Source: Bacteroidales bacterium
GTDB lineage: Bacteria; Bacteroidota; Bacteroidia; Bacteroidales; F082
Assembly (NCBI GenBank): GCA_017508895.1
Contig: JAFWRA010000182.1
Location: forward strand, 1-24,914
Direction: 5' to 3'
Length of the DNA: 24,914 bases
Below are positions 22,051 through 24,914 of the stretch, piece after piece; the first letter of the stretch is position 1; every line of letters starts with the position of its first letter. A model generated the notes under the pieces. It saw only the letters and a list, made by a program, of their open reading frames with translations. It had not been told where the DNA came from and searched no databases. A program made the position numbers and the translations under genes.

Positions 22051-22076
22051 GGGTTCCTGAGCTTGTCGAAGGACCC
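22051..22076. repeat. REP-like element of the CCTTCGACAAGCTCAGG type
   Basis: The minus strand reads CCTTCGACAAGCTCAGG within 22051-22076, flanked by GGG and CCC arms that pair (GGG-T-TCCT with AGGACCC, one bulged T). This core is a widespread bacterial interspersed hairpin sequence. It lies in the 64-base spacer before the GNAT gene. Confidence 0.7.
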
Positions 22077-22105
22077 GTAACTCAAAATGAACAAACAATC
22101 AAACC

Positions 22106-22591
22106 ATGAACAATCAATTCACTATCCGTCCTGGGAAGCCCGAAGAGGCAGGCCTGGTTCTTGAATTCATCAAGAAACTCGCCGTTTACGAGAAATGCGC
22201 CGATGAAGTTGTGGCCGACGAGGCCATCATCTATCATTCCCTTTTTGTGGAGCATTCCGCCGAGGTGGTCTTTGCCGAGGAAGACGGCGCGGTCATCGGA
22301 TTCGCTTTGTTTTTCCACAACTTCTCCACTTTTGTCGGGCGCAAGGGCCTGTATCTCGAAGACCTGTTCATCCTTCCCGAGAAACGCGGTCGTGGCTATG
22401 GTAAGGCCTTGTTGAAATATTTGGCAAAGATTGCTGTGGAGCGCAATTGCGGCCGTATGGAGTGGATCTGCCTCGATTGGAACAAACCCGCCTTGACCGT
22501 TTACCGCAGCATCGGTGCCGTGCCCATGGACGAATGGACCGTGCAGCGCTTGGACGAAACGGCATTGAGAAAGTTTGCATTGGAGGATTGA
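22106..22591 (+). CDS. GNAT-family N-acetyltransferase, SSAT-like
   Basis: This 161-residue acetyl-CoA-dependent N-acetyltransferase has the GNAT pattern: beta4 segment FFHNFSTFVGRKGLYLEDLFI, acetyl-CoA-binding loop KRGRGYGKALL (about residues 92-102), and the C-terminal CGRMEWICLDWN and AVPMDEWTVQRL. This exact string of blocks is shared with the spermidine/spermine (diamine) N-acetyltransferase-like group, so a small amine or a diamine such as a polyamine is the likely acceptor; the substrate is not proven. Its stop is 2 bases before the methyltransferase ATG, which suggests coupling. Complete. Confidence 0.9.
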   Translation: MNNQFTIRPGKPEEAGLVLEFIKKLAVYEKCADEVVADEAIIYHSLFVEHSAEVVFAEEDGAVIGFALFFHNFSTFVGRKGLYLEDLFILPEKRGRGYGKALLKYLAKIAVERNCGRMEWICLDWNKPALTVYRSIGAVPMDEWTVQRLDETALRKFALED

Positions 22592-22593
22592 CG

Positions 22594-23091
22594 ATGGACG
22601 TGTTCCGCTATCCGACCCCAGAAGGTTTCGATGACTTGTTGATGAGTACCGACGGCATAGTGCTGACTGGCCTATGGTTTGCAGGTTCGCGTGACGAAAA
22701 CAAACATCCATTGGGCGTTGTAGAGACGCGCCATGGCACGTCTCTACCGCCCGTAATCCATGACACCTATCGTTGGTTGGACCTCTATTTCACAGGCCGT
22801 CAGCCCGATTTCACACCTGCCTATCGCATGGAAGACCTTACACCATTCCGCAAGGCGGCGTTGGATATCGTGTGCGAGATACCATTTGGGCAAACCCTAA
22901 CTTATGGAGAAATCGCAAAACGATTGAAAATCAATTCTGCACAGGCGGTTGGTGGCGCAGTGGGATGGAACCCCATTTGCCTCATCGTGCCCTGCCATCG
23001 CGTGATGGGCGCTAATGGAAACCTCACAGGCTATGGAGGAGGCATGCACAACAAAATCGCGTTGCTGAAACTGGAAGGATGGTGGAAATAG
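22594..23091 (+). CDS. ogt: Methylated-DNA--protein-cysteine methyltransferase (Ogt/MGMT)
   Basis: This 165-residue suicide repair protein takes O6-alkyl groups from guanine onto its own cysteine. The active site is IVPCHRV with Cys134. The helix-turn-helix region contains PFGQTLTYGEIAKRL (about 93-107) and AVGGAVGWNP, and the C-terminal GNLTGYGGG is present. I chose the ATG at 22594 (MDVFRYPTP); an open frame further upstream lies inside the GNAT gene. The N-terminal domain is normal (VLTGLWFAG, then YRWLDLYFTGRQPDF), but residues 43-51 are encoded by a 28-base near-perfect palindrome, apparently an inserted repeat tolerated in a surface loop. Function should be kept. Confidence 0.93.
   Translation: MDVFRYPTPEGFDDLLMSTDGIVLTGLWFAGSRDENKHPLGVVETRHGTSLPPVIHDTYRWLDLYFTGRQPDFTPAYRMEDLTPFRKAALDIVCEIPFGQTLTYGEIAKRLKINSAQAVGGAVGWNPICLIVPCHRVMGANGNLTGYGGGMHNKIALLKLEGWWK
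22720..22747. repeat. 28-base near-perfect palindrome inside ogt
   Basis: Left arm GTAGAGACGCGCCA (22720-22733) and right arm TGGCACGTCTCTAC (22734-22747) are reverse complements apart from one position. It resembles the GTAGAGACG...CGTCTCTAC interspersed repeats known from several bacterial phyla, but lies in frame in a coding gene. Confidence 0.85.
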
Positions 23092-23102
23092 CGTGTTGTG
23101 TC

Positions 23103-23762
23103 TTATTCGAAACCAAAGAATTCTTTCAGTCCTTGTTTTTCTTTTAGTTCATCGGGTGTGAATCCATAATGCGCTGCCGCCGAAAGCGTTACCACGTTTT
23201 CAAGGAATTCGTCGTAGGGCAATTCGAACCATTCTTCGGGGATGTCGGTGTGGATGGTGCCGCCGTCGTTGTGACCGCCGCCCCACCACCAGGATTCGTC
23301 GAGTGCCGCCTCGTAGGTGCCATCGTCCATCTTGACGAAGGCATACCAGGTGGTCCATTCTCTCATCCCTTCCGGCGTTTTTTCACCCTCATAATGCGGA
23401 GCGGAATGGTCTTTGTCCGAGTAGCCTGGCTGCCCTTTATTGGCATCGTGTCGATACACCTAAAAACGCTCGTTGGTCTCATTAGGAATCCTTTCCAAAG
23501 TAAGGCCGTCACAATGATATATGGATCTCTTCCTGCCCTTTACCCTATTTTCAGCTGTCATCATCTTCGTTATGGAAGCGATAGGTCTCTTTGTGTTTTT
23601 GTCTTTCAACAGACCTTTTTTTTCAAGGAGGTCCTTGATGGGCTCGAGTTCTTTTTTCCAACTGTTGACATAATACCTGCAAGTGTTGTCTTCGTAAACG
23701 TAATAACTGCCCACAAATAGGTCGTTGTAGGTGATTTTGTAATGATCAACAATCCAACCCAT
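23103..23762 (-). pseudogene. Unknown gene split by an in-frame TAG codon
   Basis: Two open stretches lie in the same frame: ATG at 23762 to a TAG at 23460-23462 (100 residues, MGWIVDHYKITYNDLF to IPNETNERF), then directly VYRHDANKGQPGYSDKD to 23103 (118 residues, GTG at 23457-23459). Read through, they form one smooth 219-residue acidic, aromatic-rich protein with WTTWYAFVKMDDGTYEAALDE and a WWWGGGHNDGG segment. There is no signal peptide or membrane segment, and I know no family for it. A CAG-to-TAG change explains the split best. TAG ends other genes here, so recoding is unlikely. The start at 23762 fits the promoter at 23835; the open frame reaching 23924 begins upstream of that promoter. 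Two separate genes are the alternative. Confidence 0.65.
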
Positions 23763-23834
23763 AGTTTTATGCTGTTTTAATAATAATCCTATTTCCTTTT
23801 CGTATGTTGATGATGTTTGGCAACATACAGGAGG

Positions 23835-23842
23835 CAAAAATA
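23835..23842 (-). promoter_or_regulatory. -7 element for the TAG-interrupted gene
   Basis: On the minus strand this reads TATTTTTG, an exact TAnnTTTG match, with a leader of about 66 bases to the ATG at 23762. No clear -33. Confidence 0.55.
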
Positions 23843-23850
23843 GGAAAAAG

Positions 23851-23881
23851 TTGTGTGTTTTCCGAAATAATATTAGTTTTG
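23851..23881 (+). promoter_or_regulatory. Promoter for the LamG protein gene
   Basis: TTG (23851-23853), a 20-base spacer and TAGTTTTG (23874-23881, exact TAnnTTTG) precede the ATG at 23923 by about 41 bases. Confidence 0.7.
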
Positions 23882-23922
23882 CACCCAATACATTGAAGTT
23901 TAATCCAATAACCCCTATCGCC

Positions 23923-24914
23923 ATGAAAAAACTCTTTGCTCTCGCTGTTCTGCTGACGGCTTTGACTGGGGCATTTGCCCAACCTGCCCATTACATCACT
24001 TTCAACGGTACTGACCAATACATGCGTATCCCGCATCACGAAGACTTCAACATCGCTGCCGACCAAAGCTTCACGGTCACGGGATGGGTGCGCAATGAGA
24101 CCTATACCAGTTACCCGCGTTATGTGTGCAAGCGCGATATGTCGGTGCAAGGTGCGGGCAGCGAACGCACCGGTTATGAGTTCTTTGGAACAGGTAGTGC
24201 GGGACAGTCCTTGGGCCTCAACACGCCCACTGCGACTTCGGGTCATGCCCTTTCGGTATATACGGGCGTCACCGTGCCGGCAGGGGAGTGGATGCATTTT
24301 GCCCTTGTGGTAGACCGCACCAACAACGAAATCCGCATTTACCACAACGGTCAGACCAACAGCAGTTGGGCGGCGGCGGTGAACGACTGGGCCGTGACCA
24401 ACACCCATGATGTGTTCATCGGGGCGGGTAACAGCGGCGGTCAGCCTGCCAACTTCTGCAACGGCTCGTTCGGCAATGTGAGGTTCTATGATATGGCGTT
24501 AGATGCCGATTACATCGAATTTGATTTGAACAGTAATGATTTGTATGAGATAACTCCACTCATGGCGGAGCACTTGATTGCCGCCTACGACTTTTCAACA
24601 GATTATATCGAAGGAAACCAACTCGCTGACCTCTCGGGCCTCGGACATGATGGTCAGATGGTGAACTTCAACTTCGGTGGTGCAGAGATATTGAATGTTG
24701 CTTTGATCCAAGACACCCGCAAGTCGGGTCGTGGCAATGCTAACGATGTGCTGCTTAAGGCTGCAGTTTCGTTTGGTGGCAATAATGCTGTTGTCGGCCT
24801 ACAGTCGATGGCGCTGAACCTTGAAGGGACGACCGATTTGGATGATATCAAAGAGATTAAGGTGTATTCCACAGGTTCGGTAAACGCTTTTGACGAACGC
24901 CATCCTAATAATGC
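23923..24914 (+). CDS. Secreted LamG-domain protein, sialidase-associated N-terminus, 3'-truncated
   Basis: The frame from ATG 23923 stays open to the window end (330 residues). It starts with a signal peptide (MKKLFALAVLLTALTGAFA, cleavage before QPA). Residues 25-200 form a LamG/concanavalin-like lectin domain: YITFNGTDQYMRIPHHEDF, SFTVTGWVRNE, GEWMHFALVVDRTNNEIRIY, FGNVRFYDMALD. From about residue 255 a second domain begins (AEILNVALIQDTR, NAVVGLQSMALNLEGTTD, DIKEIKVYSTG), which looks like the N-terminal domain associated with BNR-repeat neuraminidases. A sialidase or other glycan-directed secreted enzyme is therefore likely, but the catalytic part lies outside. A type IX sorting tail may follow. 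The signal peptide is very like that of the endonuclease at 1610. Confidence 0.85.
   Translation, partial: MKKLFALAVLLTALTGAFAQPAHYITFNGTDQYMRIPHHEDFNIAADQSFTVTGWVRNETYTSYPRYVCKRDMSVQGAGSERTGYEFFGTGSAGQSLGLNTPTATSGHALSVYTGVTVPAGEWMHFALVVDRTNNEIRIYHNGQTNSSWAAAVNDWAVTNTHDVFIGAGNSGGQPANFCNGSFGNVRFYDMALDADYIEFDLNSNDLYEITPLMAEHLIAAYDFSTDYIEGNQLADLSGLGHDGQMVNFNFGGAEILNVALIQDTRKSGRGNANDVLLKAAVSFGGNNAVVGLQSMALNLEGTTDLDDIKEIKVYSTGSVNAFDERHPNN

Noticed and set aside
22447..22593. N-terminal extension of the methyltransferase into the GNAT gene
   Set aside because: The extra residues are an out-of-frame reading of the GNAT gene. The ATG at 22594 gives the normal family length and begins 2 bases after the GNAT stop.
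22082..22711. 209-residue open frame on the minus strand
   Set aside because: Antisense to the GNAT and ogt genes, which carry clear active-site motifs.
23103..23762. Genetic-code change (TAG read as an amino acid)
   Set aside because: TAG is the natural stop of at least the endonuclease, PhzF and ogt genes in this window, so a single damaged codon or special read-through is more likely.
1..24914. CRISPR array, rRNA or insertion sequence
   Set aside because: No regularly spaced long direct repeats, rRNA-like segments or transposase frames were seen. The tandem repeats present are too short and have no spacers.

Overview
The window looks like a piece of a Bacteroidales (Bacteroidota) chromosome with ordinary housekeeping content. 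Three things point that way. Promoters repeatedly show the Bacteroidota -7 element TAnnTTTG, starts lack Shine-Dalgarno motifs, and the gene set includes the gliding/type IX secretion lipoproteins GldB, GldD and GldE plus a secreted nuclease with a type IX C-terminal sorting domain. I cannot name the genus.

Layout, left to right. 1-914 is the 3' part of a GatD/asparaginase-type gene, closed by a strong terminator. 1025-2671 holds a divergent MntP-like membrane protein and a secreted endonuclease I. 2730-7417, all on the minus strand, carries mutY, ssb, gldE, gldD and corA; mutY-ssb-gldE-gldD is, from memory, the order seen around gldD in Flavobacterium. 7562-9648 runs from HU through a 29-residue very basic probable ribosomal protein to RNase G/E. 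trpS, hflX and tatD follow on the plus strand to 12990. A bidirectional terminator separates them from an OmpA-like porin and a nucleoside phosphorylase on the minus strand. 15553-20023 (plus) has cinA, gldB, a YifB/ComM ATPase and an AT-richer orphan that resembles phage/toxin-type nuclease domains. 20260-23091 (plus) has a Bcp peroxiredoxin, a PhzF protein, a helical unknown, a GNAT acetyltransferase and an O6-methylguanine-DNA methyltransferase. The right end has a minus-strand gene split by an in-frame TAG and the 5' part of a secreted LamG/sialidase-type protein.

Functionally the window mixes DNA repair (mutY, ssb, ogt-like), RNA and ribosome functions (gatD-like, rng, trpS, hflX, basic mini-protein), envelope and secretion (gldB/D/E, ompA-like, corA), and secreted products (endonuclease I, LamG protein).

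The most unusual content is between and inside genes. There is a small tRNA-like RNA at 20051-20125 with its own promoter and terminator but an aberrant anticodon arm. There is a REPIN-like pair of inverted hairpins before trpS, and a cloverleaf-capable repeat before hflX. A 28-base near-perfect palindrome lies in frame inside the methyltransferase gene. Several spacers carry locus-specific short tandem repeats. No CRISPR array, rRNA or insertion sequence was seen, and no gene-free stretch exceeds 300 bases.
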